From Ischnura elegans (Eukaryota; Arthropoda; Insecta; Odonata; Coenagrionidae), in NCBI RefSeq assembly GCF_921293095.1, contig NW_025791681.1, positions 62,001 to 126,000 on the forward strand: 64,000 nucleotides of DNA, given 5' to 3'. Position 1 is the first letter of the stretch, and each line of letters starts with the position of its first letter. The notes beneath the pieces are model-generated. The model had not been told where the DNA came from. It saw only the letters and a program-made list of their open reading frames with translations, and did no database searches. This document shows, one piece after another, positions 46,235 through 61,499 of the stretch. The position numbers and the translations under genes are program-made.

Positions 46235-49200
46235 ATAACACCTAAAATTCTAAATTCTAAAAGAATTCGTAGAGTAGGTAACTTTTGAGGCAAGAAAAAA
46301 ACGAAATGACATCTAGAATTCAAAATTCTAAAAGAATTCGTATAGTTAAAGCTGAGGTAACAAAAATACGAAATGACATCTAGAATTCAAAATTGCCAAA
46401 AGAATATCGTAGTTTCACTTCTGTGGTAAGAAAAATACGAAATGACACCTAAAATTCAAATTTCTAAAAGAATTCCAAGAGTTATTGCTGAGGTAAGAAA
46501 AAAACGAAATGACATCTAGAATTTAAAATTCTAAAAGAATTCGTTGAGATAATGCTGAGGTATGAAAAATACGAAATGACACCTAATATTCAAAATTCTA
46601 AAAGAATTCGTAGAGTTAATGCTGAAGTAAGAATAAAACGAAATGACATCTAGAATTTCAAATTCTAAAAGAATTCGTTGAGATAATGCTGAGGTATGAA
46701 AAATACGAAATGACACCTAAAATTCAAAATTTTAAAAGAATTCGTAGAGTTACTGCTGAGGTAAGAAAAATACGAAATGACATCTAGAAGTTAAATTCTA
46801 AAAGAATTCGTAGTTCCACTGCTGAGGGAAGAAAAATTCGAAATAACACCTAAAATTCAAAATTCTAGAAGAATTCGGAGAGTTCTCAATAACAATAACA
46901 TAAGGTAACAAACATGAGTAAGGTAACAAAAATACGAAATGACATCTAGAATTCAAAATTCTAAAAGAATTCGTAGAGTTACTGCTGAGGAAACAAAAAT
47001 ACGAAATGACACTTAAAATTCAAAATTCTAAAAGAATTCGGAGAGTTACTGCTGAGGTAAGAAAAATACGATATGACATCTAGAATTCAAAATTCTAAAA
47101 GAATTCGTAGAGTTACTGCTGAGGTAAGAAAAATACGAAATGACACCTAAAATTCAAAATTCTAAAAGAAATCGTAGAGTAGGTAACTTTTGAGGCAAGA
47201 AAAAAACGAAATGACATCTAGAATTCAAAATTCTAAAAGAATTCGTATAGTTAAAGCTGAGGTAACTAAAATACGAAATGACATCTAGAATTCAAAATTG
47301 CCAAAAGAATATCGTAGTTTCACTTCTGTGGTATGAAAAATACGAAATGACACCTAAAATTCAAATTTCTAAAAGAATTCCAAGAGTTATTGCTGAGGTA
47401 AGAAAAAAACGAAATGACATCTAGAATTTAAAATTCTAAATGAATTCGTTGAGATAATGCTGAGGTATGAAAAGTACGAAATGACACCTAAAATTCAAAA
47501 TTCTAAAAGAATTCGTAGAGTTAATGCTGAAGTAAGAATAAAACGAAATGACATCTAGAATTTCAAATTCTAAAAGAATTCGTTGAGATAATGCTGAGGT
47601 ATGAAAAATACGAAATGACACCTAAAATTCAAAATTCTAAATGAATTCGTAGAGTTAATGCTGAAGTATGAATAAAACGAAATGACATCTAGAATTTCAA
47701 ATTCTAAAAGAATTCGTTGAGATAATGCTAAGGTATGAAAAATACGAAATGACACCTAAAATTCAAAATTCTAAAAGAATTCGTAGAGTTACTGCTGAGG
47801 TAAGAAATATACGATATGACATTTAAAATTCAAAATTAAAAAGGAATTCGGAATGTACTGCAGAGGTAAGAAAAATACAAAATGACATCTAGAATTTAAA
47901 ATTCTAAAAGAATTCCAAGAGTTACTTCTGAGGTAAGAAAAAACGAAATAACATCTAGTATTTAAAATTCTAAAAGTATTCGTAGAGTTACTGCTGAGAT
48001 AAGAAAAATACGATAAGAAACCTAAAATTCAATATTTTAAAAGAATTCGTAAAGTAACTGTTGAGGTAAGGAAAAAACAAAATAAGATCTAGAATTCAAA
48101 TTTCTAAAAGAATTCTTAGTTTCACTGCTGAGGTAAGAAAAATACGTAATGACACCTTAAATTCAAAATTCTAAAAGTATTCGTAGAGTTACTTCTGAGA
48201 TAAGAAAAATAGGAAATGACATCTAGAATTAAAAATTCTAAACGAATTCATAGAGTTACTGCTGAGGTAAGAAAAATACGAAAAGACACCTAAAATTCAA
48301 TATATTGTATAAGAATTCGGAGTTTCACTTCTGTGGTAAGAAAAATACGAAATGACACCTAAAATTCAAATTTCTAAAAGAATTCCAAGAGTTATTGCTG
48401 AGGTAAGAAAAAAACGAAATGACATCTAGAATTTAAAATTCTAAAAGAATTCGTTGAGATAATGCTGAGGTATGAAAAACACGAAATGACATCTACAATT
48501 CAACATTCCAAAATAATTCGTAGAGTTACTTCTGAGGTAAGATAAATACGAAATGACACCTAAAATTCAAAATTCTAAAAGAATTCGTAGTTTCATTGTT
48601 GTGGTAAGAAAAACACGAAATGCCACCTAAAATTCAAAATTCTAAAAAAATTCATCGAGGTATTGCCGAAGTAAGATAAATACGAAATGACATCTAGAAT
48701 TAAAAATTCTAAAAGAATTCGTAGAGTTGAAACTAAGGTAACAAAAAAACGAAATAACACCTAAAATTAAAAATTCTTAATGAATTCGTAGATTTACTGC
48801 TGAGGTATGAAAAATAGGAAATGACATCTAGAATTTCAAATTCTAAAAGAATTTTTCGAGTTAATGCTGAGGTATGAAAAATACGGAATGACACCTAAAA
48901 TTAAAAATTCTAAAAGAATTCGTAGAGTTAATGCTGAAGTAAGAATAAAACGAAATGACATCTAGAATTTCAAATTCTAAAAGAATTCGTTGAGATAATG
49001 CTGAGGTATGAAAAATACGAAATGACACCTAAAATTCAAAATTCTAAATGAATTCGTAGAGTTAATGCTGAAGTAAGAATAAAACGAAATGACATCTAGA
49101 ATTTCAAATTCTAAAAGAATTCGTTGAGATAATGCTAAGGTATGAAAAATACGAAATGACACCTAAAATTCAAAATTCTAAAAGAATTCGTAGAGTTACT

Positions 49201-51510
49201 GCTGAGGTAAGAAATATACGATATGACATTTAAAATTCAAAATTAAAAAGGAATTCGGAATGTACTGCAGAGGTAAGAAAAATACAAAATGACATCTAGA
49301 ATTTAAAATTCTAAAAGAATTCCAAGAGTTACTTCTGAGGTAAGAAAAAACGAAATAACATCTAGTATTTAAAATTCTAAAAGTATTCGTAGAGTTACTG
49401 CTGAGATAAGAAAAATACGATAAGAAACCTAAAATTCAATATTTTAAAAGAATTCGTAAAGTTACTGTTGAGGTAAAGAAAAAACAAAATCAGATCTAGA
49501 ATTCAAATTTCTAAAAGAATTCTTAGTTTCACTGCTGACGTAAGAAAAATACGTAATGACACCTTAAATTCAAAATTCTAAAAGTATTCGTAGAGTTACT
49601 TCTGAGATAAGAAAAATAGGAAATGACATCTAGAATTAAAAATTCTAAACGAATTCATAGAGTTACTGCTGAGGTAAGAAAAATACGAAAAGACACCTAA
49701 AATTCAATATATTGTATAAGAATTCGGAGTTTCACTTCTGTGGTAAGAAAAATACGAAATGACACCTAAAATTCAAATTTCTAAAAGAATTCCAAGAGTT
49801 ATTGCTGAGGTAAGAAAAAAACGAAATGACATCTAGAATTTAAAGTTCTAAAAGAATTCGTTGAGATAATGCTGAGGTATGAAAAATACGAAATGACATC
49901 TACAATTCAACATTCCAAAATAATTCGTAGAGTCACTTCTGAGGTAAGATAAATACGAAATGACACCTAAAATTCAAAATTCTAAAAGAATTCGTAGTTT
50001 CATTGTTGTGGTAAGAAAAACACGAAATGCCACCTAAAATTCAAAATTCTAAAAAAATTCATCGAGGTATTGCCGAAGTAAGATAAATACGAAATGACAT
50101 CTAGAATTAAAAATTCTAAAAGAATTCGTAGAGTTGAAACTAAGGTAACAAAAAAACGAAATAACACCTAAAATTAAAAATTCTTAATGAATTCGTAGAT
50201 TTACTGCTGAGGTATGAAAAATAGGAAATGACATCTAGAATTTCAAATTCTAAAAGAATTTTTCGAGTTAATGCTGAGGTATGAAAAATACGGAATGACA
50301 CCTAAAATTCAATGTTCTAAAAGAATTCGTGCAGTTACTGTTATGGTAAGAAAAAAACGAAATAAAATCTAGAATTCAAAATTCTAAAAGTATTCGTAGT
50401 TTCACTGCTGAGGTAAGAAAAATACGAAATGACATTTAGAATTCAAAATTCCCAAAAAAAATCGTAGTTTCACTGCTGAGGTAAGAAAAATACGAAATGA
50501 CTTCTAAAATTTCTAAATTCAAAAAGAATTCGTAGAGTTACTGCTTAGATAAGAAAAAAACGTGATGTAATCTAGAATAAAAAATGCTAAAATCCTTCGT
50601 AGTTTCACTGCTGTGGTAAGAAAAATACGAAATGAAACTAAAATTTAACATTCTAAAAGAATTCGTAGAGTTACTGCTGAGATATGAGTAAAACGATGAT
50701 ACATCTAGAATTTAATATCATAAAATAATTCGTAGTTTCACTGCTGTGGTAAGAAAAATACCAAATGACACCTAAAATTCATATTTCTAAAAGAATTCCA
50801 AGATTTACTGCTGAGGTAAGAAAAATACGAAATGACATCTAGAATTCCAAATTATAAAAGAATTCGGAGAATTACTGCTGAGGTATGAAAAATACGAAAT
50901 GACATCTAGAATTCAAAATTCTAAAAGAATTCTTATAGGTACTGCCGAAGTAAGAAAAATACGAAACGACATGTAGAATTAAAAATGCTAAAATAATTCG
51001 TAGAGTTACTGCTGATGTATAAAAAATACGAAATGACACCTAAAAATAAAATTCTAAAAGAATTCGTAGAGTTACTGCTAGTGCAAGAAAAAAACGAAAT
51101 GACACGTAAAATTCAAAATTCAAAAAGAAATCGTAGAATTACTTTTTAGGTAAGAAAAAAACGAAATGACATCTAGAATTTCAAATTCTAAAATAATCCG
51201 TAGAGTTACTGCTGAGGTATGTGAAATACGAAATGACACCTAAAATTATAAATTCCAAAAGAATTGCGAGATTTACTGCTAAGGTAAAAAAACTAAATGA
51301 CACCTAAAATTCAAAATTCTAAAAGAATTCGTAGTTACTGCTGAGATTAGAAAAATACGAAATGAAAAATAAAATTCAAAATTTTAAAAAAATTCGTAGA
51401 GGTAATGCTGAGGTAAGAAAAAAAACTGAAATGACATCTAGAATTTTAAATGCTAAAACAATTCGTAGTTTCACTGCTGAGGTAAGAAAAATACGAAATG
51501 ACACCTAAAA
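46235..51510. repeat. Higher-order unit C+B, copy 2, with internal 1.4-kb duplication
   Basis: Same order of variant monomers as the previous unit, enlarged by a tandem duplication of about 1407 bp (47513-48920 and 48921-50327), which equals 21 monomers and joins the end of C with the start of B. Confidence 0.75.
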
Positions 51511-51699
51511 TGCAAAATTCTATAAGAATTCGTAGAGTTACTGCTGAGGTAAGAAAAAACAAAATGACATCTAACATTTAAAATTCTAAAAGATTTCGTA
51601 GAGTTCCTGCTGAGATAAGAAAAATACGAAATGAAACCTAAACTTTAAAATTCTAAAAGATTTCGCAGAATTACTGCTGAGGTCAGAAAAATACGAAAT

Positions 51700-54600
51700 A
51701 ACACCTAAAATTCTAAATTCTAAAAGAATTCGTAGAGTAGGTAACTTTTGAGGCAAGAAAAAAACGAAATGACATCTAGAATTCAAAATTCTAAAAGAAT
51801 TCGTATAGTTAAAGCTGAGGTAACAAAAATACGAAATGACATCTAGAATTCAAAATTGCCAAAAGAATATCGTAGTTTCACTTCTGTGGTAAGAAAAATA
51901 CGAAATGACACCTAAAATTCAAATTTCTAAAAGAATTCCAAGAGTTATTGCTGAGGTAAGAAAAAAACGAAATGACATCTAGAATTTAAAATTCTAAAAG
52001 AATTCGTTGAGATAATGCTGAGGTATGAAAAATACGAAATGACACCTAAAATTCAAAATTCTAAAAGAATTCGTAGAGTTAATGCTGAAGTAAGAATAAA
52101 ACGAAATGACATCTAGAATTTCAAATTCTAAAAGAATTCGTTGAGATAATGCTGAGGTATGAAAAATACGAAATGACACCTAAAATTCAAAATTTTAAAA
52201 GAATTCGTAGAGTTACTGCTGAGGTAAGAAAAATACGATATGACATTTAGAATTCTAAATTCTAAATGAATTCGGAGAGTTACTGCTGAGGTAAGAAAAA
52301 TACGAAACGACTTCTAGAAGTTAAATTCTAAAAGAATTCGTAGTTCCACTGCTGAGGGAAGAAAAATTCGAAATAACACCTAAAATTCAAAATTCTAGAA
52401 GAATTCGGAGAGTTCTCAATAACAATAACATAAGGTAACAAACATGAGTAAGGTAACAAAAATACGAAATGACATCTAGAATTCAAAATTCTAAAAGAAT
52501 TCGTAGAGTTACTGCTGAGGAAACAAAAATACGAAATGACACTTAAAATTCAAAATTCTAAAAGAATTCGGAGAGTTACTGCTAAGGTAAGAAAAATACG
52601 ATATGACATCTAGAATTCAAAACTCTAAAAGAATTCGTAGAGTTACTGCTGAGGTAAGAAAAATACGAAATGACACCTAAAATTCAAAATTCTAAAAGAA
52701 TTCGTAGAGTAGGTAACTTTTGAGGCAAGAAAAAAACGAAATGACATCTAGAATTCAAAATTCTAAAAGAATTCGTATAGTTAAAGCTGAGGTAACTAAA
52801 ATACGAAATGACATCTAGAATTCAAAATTGCCAAAAGAATATCGTAGTTTCACTTCTGTGGTAAGAAAAATACGAAATGACACCTAAAATTCAAATTTCT
52901 AAAAGAATTCCAAGAGTTATTGCTGAGGTAAGAAAAAAACGAAATGACATCTAGAATTTAAAATTCTAAAAGAATTCGTTGAGATAATGCTGAGGTTTGA
53001 AAAATACGAAATGACACCTAAAATTCAAAATTCTAAAAGAATTCGTAGAGTTAATGCTGAAGTAAGAATAAAACGAAATGACATCTAGAATTTCAAATTC
53101 TAAAAGAATTCGTTGAGATAATGCTGAGGTATGAAAAATACGAAATGACACCTAAAATTCAAAATTCTAAAAGAATTCGTAGAGTTAATGCTGAAGTAAG
53201 AATAAAACGAAATGACATCTAGAATTTCAAATTCTAAAAGAATTCGTTGAGATAATGCTAAGGTATGAAAAATACGAAATGACACCTAAAATTCAAAATT
53301 CTAAAAGAATTCGTAGAGTTACTGCTGAGGTAAGAAATATACGATATGACATTTAAAATTCAAAATTAAAAAGGAATTCGGAATGTACTGCAGAGGTAAG
53401 AAAAATACAAAATGACATCTAGAATTTAAAATTCTAAAAGAATTCCAAGAGTTACTTCTGAGGTAAGAAAAAACGAAATAACATCTAGTATTTAAAATTC
53501 TAAAAGTATTCGTAGATTTACTGCTGAGATAAGAAAAATACGATAAGAAACCTAAAATTCAATATTTTAAAAGAATTCGTAAAGTTACTGTTGAGGTAAG
53601 GAAAAAACAAAATAAGATCTAGAATTCAAATTTCTAAAAGAATTCTTAGTTTCACTGCTGAGGTAAGAAAAATACGAAATGACAACTATAATTCAAAATT
53701 CAAAAAGAATTCTGAGAGTCACTACTGAGGTAAGAAAACAAAGAAATGATATCTAGAATTTAAAATGCTAAAATTATTCGTAGAGTTACTGCTAAGGTAT
53801 GAAAAATACGAAATGACACCTAAAATTCAAAATTCTAAAAGAATTCGTAGATTTACTGCTGAGGTAAAAACAAAACGAAATGACATATAGAATTCTAAAT
53901 TCTAAAAGAATCCGTAGTTACACTGCTGAGGTAAGGAAAATACGAAATGACATCTAGATTTTTAAATTCTAAAAGAATTCCTAGAGTTATTGCTGAGGTA
54001 TGAAAAATACGATATTACACGTAAAATTCAAAATTATGAAAGAATTTTTAGAGTTACTGCTGAGGTAAGAAAAATACGAAATGACACCATAAATTTAAAA
54101 TTCTAAAAGGATTCCAAGAGTTACTTCTGAGGTAAGAAATAAACGAAATGACATCTAGAATTAAAAATTCTAAAAGCATTCGTAGAGTTACTGCTGAGGT
54201 GAGAAAAATACGAAATGACACCTAAAGTTCAATATTCTAAAAGAATACGTAGTTTCACTGCTGAGGTATGAAAAATACGAAATGACATCTAAAATTCAAA
54301 ATTCGAAAAGAATTCGTAGTTTCACTGCTGAGGTAAAAAAAATACGAACTGACATCTTGAATTTAAAATGCTAAAATATTTCGTAGAATTACTGCTGAGG
54401 TATGATAAATACGAAATAAAACCTAAAATTTAATATTCTAAAAGAATTCGTAGAGTAACGTTTGAGGTAAGAAAAAAAACGAAATGACATCTAAAATTAA
54501 AATTCCAAAAGAATTCGTAGAGTACTGCTTAGGTATGTAAAATACGAAATGACATCTACAATTCAACATTCCAAAATAATTCGTAGAGTTACTTCTGAGG

Positions 54601-56160
54601 TAAGATAAAGACGAAATGACACCTAAAATTCAAAATTCTAAAAGAATTCGTAGTTTCATTGTTGTGGTAAGAAAAACACGAAATGCCACCTAAAATTCAA
54701 AATTCTAAAAAAATTCATCGAGGTATTGCCGAAGTAAGATAAATACGAAATGACATCTAGAATTAAAAATTCTAAAAGAATTCGTAGAGTTGAAACTAAG
54801 GTAACAAAAGAACGAAATAACACCTAAAATTAAAAATTCTTAATGAATTCGTAGATTTACTGCTGAGGTATGAAAAATAGGAAATGACATCTAGAATTTC
54901 AAATTCTAAAAGAATTTTTCGAGTTATTGCTGAGGTATGAAAAATACGGAATGACACCTAAAATTCAATGTTCTAAAAGAATTCGTGCAGTTACTGTTAT
55001 GGTAAGAAAAAAACGAAATAAAATCTAGAATTCAAAATTCTAAAAGTATTCGTAGTTTCACTGCTGAGGTAAGAAAAATACGAAATGACATTTAGAATTC
55101 GAAATTCCCAAAAAAAAATCGTAGTTTCACTGCTGAGGTAAGAAAAATACGAAATGACTTCTAAAATTTCTAAATTCAAAAAGAATTCGTAGAGTTACTG
55201 CTTAGATAAGAAAAAAACGTGATGTAATCTAGAATAAAAAATGCTAAAATACTTCGTAGTTTCACTGCTGTGGTAAGAAAAATACGAAATGAAACTAAAA
55301 TTCAACATTCTAAAAGAATTCGTAGAGTTACTGCTGAGATATGAGTAAAACGATGATACATCTAGAATTTAATATCATAAAATAATTCGTAGTTTCACTG
55401 CTGTGGTAAGAAAAATACCAAATGACACCTAAAATTCATATTTCTAAAAGAATTCCAAGATTTACTGCTGAGGTAAGAAAAATACGAAATGACATCTAGA
55501 ATTTGAAATTATAAAAGAATTCGGAGAATTACTGCTGAGGTATGAAAAATACGAAATGACATCTAGAATTCAAAATTCTAAAAGAATTCTTAGAGGTACT
55601 GCCGAAGTAAGGAAAATACGATACGACATGTAGAATTAAAAATGCTAAAATAATTCGTAGAGTTACTGCTGATGTATAAAAAATACGAAATGACACCTAA
55701 AAATAAAATTCTAAAAGAATTCGTAGAGTTACTGCTAGTGCAAGAAAAAAACGAAATGACACGTAAAATTCAAAATTCAAAAAGAAATCGTAGAATTACT
55801 TTTTAGGTAAGAAAAAAACGAAATGACATCTAGAATTTCAAATTCTAAAATAAATCGTAGAGTTACTGCTGAGGTATGTAAAATACGAAATGACACCTAA
55901 AATTATAAATTCCAAAAGAATTGCGAGATTTACTGCTAAGGTAAAAAAACTAAATGACACCTAAAATTCAAAATTCTAAAAGAATTCGTAGTTACTGCTG
56001 AGATTAGAAAAATACGAAATGAAAAATAAAATTCAAAATTTTAAAAAAATTCGTAGAGGTAATGCTGAGGTAAGAAAAAAAACTGAAATGACATCTAGAA
56101 TTTTAAATGCTAAAACAATTCGTAGTTTCACTGCTGAGGTAAGAAAAATACGAAATGACA
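51700..56160. repeat. Higher-order unit C-D-B, copy 3
   Basis: C at 51700-53655, a short D block (53660-54315, also at about 39300-39945 and 59640-60340), then B at 54315-56160. The D block is absent from copies 1 and 2. Confidence 0.7.
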
Positions 56161-56359
56161 CCTAAAATGCAAAATTCTATAAGAATTCGTAGAGTTACTG
56201 CTGGGGTAAGAAAAAACAAAATGACATCTAAAATTTAAAATTCTAAAAGATTTCGTAGAGTTCCTGCTGAGATAAGAAAAATACGAAATGAAACCTAAAC
56301 TTTAAAATTCTAAAAGATTTCGCAGAATTACTGCTGAGGTCAGAAAAATACGAAATAAC

Positions 56360-59300
56360 ACCTAAAATTCAAAATTCTAAAAGAATTCATAGAGAAGGTA
56401 ACTTTTGAGGCAAGAAAAAAACGAAATGACATCTAGATTTCAAAATTCTAAAAGAATTCGTATAGTTAAAGCTGAGGTAACAAAAATACGAAATGACATC
56501 TAGAATTCAAAATTGCCAAAAGAATATCGTAGTTTCACTTCTGTGGTAAGAAAAATACGAAATGACACCTAAAATTCAAATTTCTAAAAGAATTCCAAGA
56601 GTTATTGCTGAGGTAAGAAAAAAACGAAATGACATCTAGAATTTAAAATTCTAAAAGAATTCGTTGAGATAATGCTGAGGTATGAAAAATACGAAATGAC
56701 ACCTAAAATTCAAAATTCTAAAAGAATTCGTAGAGTTAATGCTGAAGTAAGAATAAAACGAAATGACATCTAGAATTTCAAATTCTAAAACAATTCGTTG
56801 AGAAAATGCTGAGGTATGAAAAATACGAAATGACACCTAAAATTCAAAATTCTAAATGAATTCGTAGAGTTAATGCTGAAGTAAGAATAAAACGAAATGA
56901 CATCTAGAATTTCAAATTCTAAAAGAATTAGTTGAGATAATGCTAAGGTATGAAAAATACGAAATGACACCTAAAATTCAAAATTCTAAAAGAATTCGTA
57001 GAGTTACTGCTGAGGTAAGAAATATACGATATGACATTTAAAATTCAAAATGAAAAAGGAATTCGGAATGTACTGCAGAGGTAAGAAAAATACAAAATGA
57101 CATCTAGAATTTAAAATTCTAAAAGAATTCCAAGAGTTACTTCTGAGGTAAGAAAAAACGAAATAACATCTAGTATTTAAAATTCTAAAAGTATTCGTAG
57201 AGTTACTGCTGAGATAAGAAAAATACGATAAGAAACCTAAAATTCAATATTTTAAAAGAATTCGTAAAGTTACTGTTGAGGTAAGGAAAAAACAAAATAA
57301 GATCTAGAATTCAAATTTCTAAAAGATTTCTTAGTTTCACTGCTGAGGTAAGAAAAATACGTAATGACACCTTAAATTCAAAATTCTAAAAGTATTCGTA
57401 GAGTTACTTCTGAGATAAGAAAAATAGGAAATGACATCTAGAATTAAAAATTCTAAACGAATTCATAGAGTTACTGCTGAGGTAAGAAAAATACGAAAAG
57501 ACACCTAAAATTCAATATATTGTATAAGAATTCGGAGTTTCACTTCTGTGGTAAGAAAAATACGAAATGTCACCTAAAATTCAAAATTCTAAAAGAATTC
57601 CAAGAGTTACTGCTGAGGTAAGAAAATAACGAAATAACATCTAGTATTTAAACTTCTAAAAATATTCGTAGAGTTACTGCTTAGTTAAGAAAAATACGAT
57701 AAGAAACCTAAAATTCAATATTTTAATAGAATTCGTAAAATTACTGTTGAGGTAAGGAAAAAACGAAATAAGATCTAGAATTCCAAATTCTAAAAGAATT
57801 CGTTGTTTCACTGCTGAGGTAAGAAAAATACGAAATGACACGATAAATTTAAAATCATAAGAGATTTGTAGTTTCACTGCTGAGGTAAGAAGAATACGAA
57901 AAGACACCTAAAATTCAAAATTCTGAAAGAATTCTTAAAGTTACTGCTGAAGTAAGAAAAATACGATTTGACATCTATAATTTAAAGTGCTAAAATAATT
58001 CGTAGAGTTACTGCTGAGGTATGATAAATACGAAATAACACATAAAATTCAAAATACTAAAAGAATTCCTAGAGTTACTGCTGAGGCAATAAAAAACGAA
58101 ATGACATCTAGAATTCAAAATTCTAAAAGAATTCGGAGAGTTATTGCTGAGGTAAGAAAAATACAATATGACATCTAGAATTACATATTCTAAAAGAATT
58201 TGTAGTTTCACTGCTGAGGTAAAAAGAATACGAAAAGACACCTAATATTCAAAATTCTGAAAAAATTCTTAGAGTTACTGCTGAAGTGAGAAAATTACGA
58301 TATGACATCTATAATTTAAAATGTTAAAATAATTCGTATAGTTTTGAGGTATGATAAATACGAAATGACACCTAAAATTGATAATTCTAAAAGAATTCGT
58401 AGAGTTACTGCAAATGTAAGAAACAAAGAAATGACATCTAGAATTTAAAATTCTAAAAGAATTCGTAGAGTTACTGCTGAGATAAGAAAAATACGAAATG
58501 AAAAATAAAATTCAAAATTTTAAAAGAATTCGGAGAGTTAATGCTGAGGTAAGAAAAAAACGAAATGACATCTAGAATATGAAATGCTAAAATAATTCGG
58601 AGAGTTGCTGCTGAGGTAAAGAAAATACGAAATGACACCTAAAATGCAAAATTCTAAAAGAATTCGTAGAGTTACTGCTAAGGTAAGAAAAAACGAAATG
58701 ACATCTAAAATTTAAAATTCTAAATGATATCGTAGAGTTCCTTCTGAGATAAGAAAAATACGAAATGAAACCTAAACTTTAAGATTTTAAAAGAATTCGG
58801 AGAATTACTGCTGAGATAAGAAAAATACGTATTGACACCCAAAATTCAAATTTCTAAAAGAATTCGGAGTGTTAATGATGAGGTAAGAAAAATACGAAAT
58901 GACATCTAGAATCTAAAATGCTAAAATAATTCGTATAGTTACTGCTGAGGTATATAAAAATCGAAATGACACCTTAAATTCAAAATTCTAATAGAATACG
59001 GATAGTTACTGCTAAGAAAATAAATAACGAAATGTCACCTAACATTCAAAATTCTAAATGAATTCGTAGAGTTACTGCTGATGTAAGGAAATACGAAATG
59101 AAACTTAAATTTTAAAATCCTAATAGAATTAGAAGAATTACTGCTGAGGTGGAAAGTACAAAATGACATCTAGAATCAAAAATTCAAAAAGAATTCGGAG
59201 AGTTACTGCTGAAGTAAGAAAAATACGAAATGACATTTAGAATTCCATTTTCCCAAAAAAATTCGTAGTTTCACTGCTGAGATAAGAAAAATACGAAATG

Positions 59301-61470
59301 ACATCTAGATTTAATAATTATAAAAAAAAATCGTAGTTTCACTGCAGAGGTAAGAAAAATTCGAAATGGTACCTTAAATTCAACATTGTAAAAGAATTCG
59401 TAGAGTTATTGCTGAAGTAAGAATAAAACGAAATGACATCTAGAATTTATAATTCTAAAAGAATTCGTAGAATTACTGCTAAGGTAAGAAAAATACGCTA
59501 TGTCATTTAGAATTCAAAATTCTAAATGAATTCGGAGAGTTACTGCTGAGGTAAAAAAAATACGAAATGACATCTAGAATTTAAATTCTAAAAGCATTCG
59601 GAGAGTTACTTTTGAGGTAAGAAAAATACGAAATGACAACTATAATTCAAAATTCAAAAAGAATTCTGAGAGTTACTACTGAGGTAAGAAAACAACGAAA
59701 TGACATCTAGAATTTAAAATTCTGAAAGAATTCGTAGAGTTACTGCTGAGGTAAGAAAAATACGAAATGATATCTAGAATTTAAAATGCTAAAGTTATTC
59801 GTAGAGTTACTGCTAAGGTATGAAAAATACGAAATGACACCTAAAATTGAAATTCTAAAAGAATTCGTAGATTTACTGCTGAGGTAAAAACAAAACGAAA
59901 TGACATATAGAATTCAAAATTCTAAAAGAATTCGTAGTTACACTGCTGAGGTAAGGAAAATACGAAATGACATCTAGATTTTTAAATTCTAAAAGAATTC
60001 CTAGAGTTACTGCTAAGAAATGAAAAATACGATATTACACGTAAAATTCAAAATTATGAAAGAATTTGTAGAGTTACTGCTGAGGTAAGAAAAATACGAA
60101 ATGACACCATAAATTTAAAATTCTAAAAGGATTTCACGAGTTACTTCTGAGGTAAGAATAAAACGAAATGACATCTAGAATTAAAAATTCTAAAAGCATT
60201 CGTAGAGTTACTGCTGAGGTGAGAAAAATACGAAATGACACCTAAAGTTCAATATTCTAAAAGAATACGTAGTTTCACTGCTGAGGTATGAAAAATACGA
60301 AATGACATCTAAAATTCAAAATTCGAAAAGAATTCGTAGTTTCACTGCTGAGGTAAAAAAAAATACGAACTGACATCTTGAATTTAAAATGCTAAAATAT
60401 TTCGTAGAATTACTACTGAGGTATGATAAATACGAAATAAAACCTAAAATTTAATATTCTAAAAGAATTCGTAGAGTAACGTTTGAGGTAAGAAAAAAAC
60501 GAAATGACATCTAAAATTAAAATTCCAAAAGAATTCGTAGAGTACTGCTTAGGTATGTAAAATACGACATGACATCTACAATTCAACATTCCAAAATAAT
60601 TCGTAGAGTTACTTCTGAGGTAAGATAAATACGTAATGACACCTAAAATTCAAAATTCTAAAAGAATTCGTAGTTTCATTGTTGTGGTAAGAAAAACACG
60701 AAATGTCACCTAAAATTCAAAATTCTAAAAAAATTCATCGAGGTATTGCCGAAGTAAGATAAATACGAAATGACATCTAGAATTAAAAATTCTAAAAGAA
60801 TTCGTAGAGTTGAAACTAAGGTAACAAAAAAACGAAATAACACCTAAAATTAAAAATTCTTAATGAATTCGTAGATTTACTGCTGAGGTATGAAAAATAG
60901 GAAATGACATCTAGAATTTCAAATTCTAAAAGAATTTTTCGAGTTAATGCTGAGGTATGAAAAATACGGAATGACACCTAAAATTCAATGTTCTAAAAGA
61001 ATTCGTGCAGTTACTGTTATGGTAAAAAAAAAACGAAATAAAATCTAGAATTCAAAATTCTAAAAGTATTCGTAGTTTCACTGCTGAGGTAAGAAAAATA
61101 CGAAATGACATTTAGAATTCGAAATTCCCAAAAAAATCGCAGTTTCACTGCTGAGGTAAGAAAAATACGAAATGACTTCTAAAATTTCTAAATTCAAAAA
61201 GAATTCGTAGAGTTACTGCTTAGATAAGAAAAAAAACGTGATGTAATCTAGAATAAAAAATGCTTAAATACTTCGTAGTTTCACTGCTGTGGTAAGAAAA
61301 ATACGAAATGAAACTAAAATTCAACATTCTAAAAGAATTCGTAGAGTTACTGCTGAGATATGAGTAAAACGATGATACATCTAGATTTTAATATCATAAA
61401 ATAATTCGTAGTTTCACTGCTGTGGTAAGAAAAATACCAATTACAACCTAAAATTCATATTTCTAAAAGA
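56360..61470. repeat. Higher-order unit C-E-D-B, copy 4
   Basis: A shortened C (56360-57540) joined directly to E (57540-59640), D (59640-60340) and B (60340-61470). E-D-B occurs in the same order at 37195-42000. Confidence 0.7.
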
Positions 61471-61499
61471 ATTCCAAGATTTACTGCTGAGGTAAGAAA

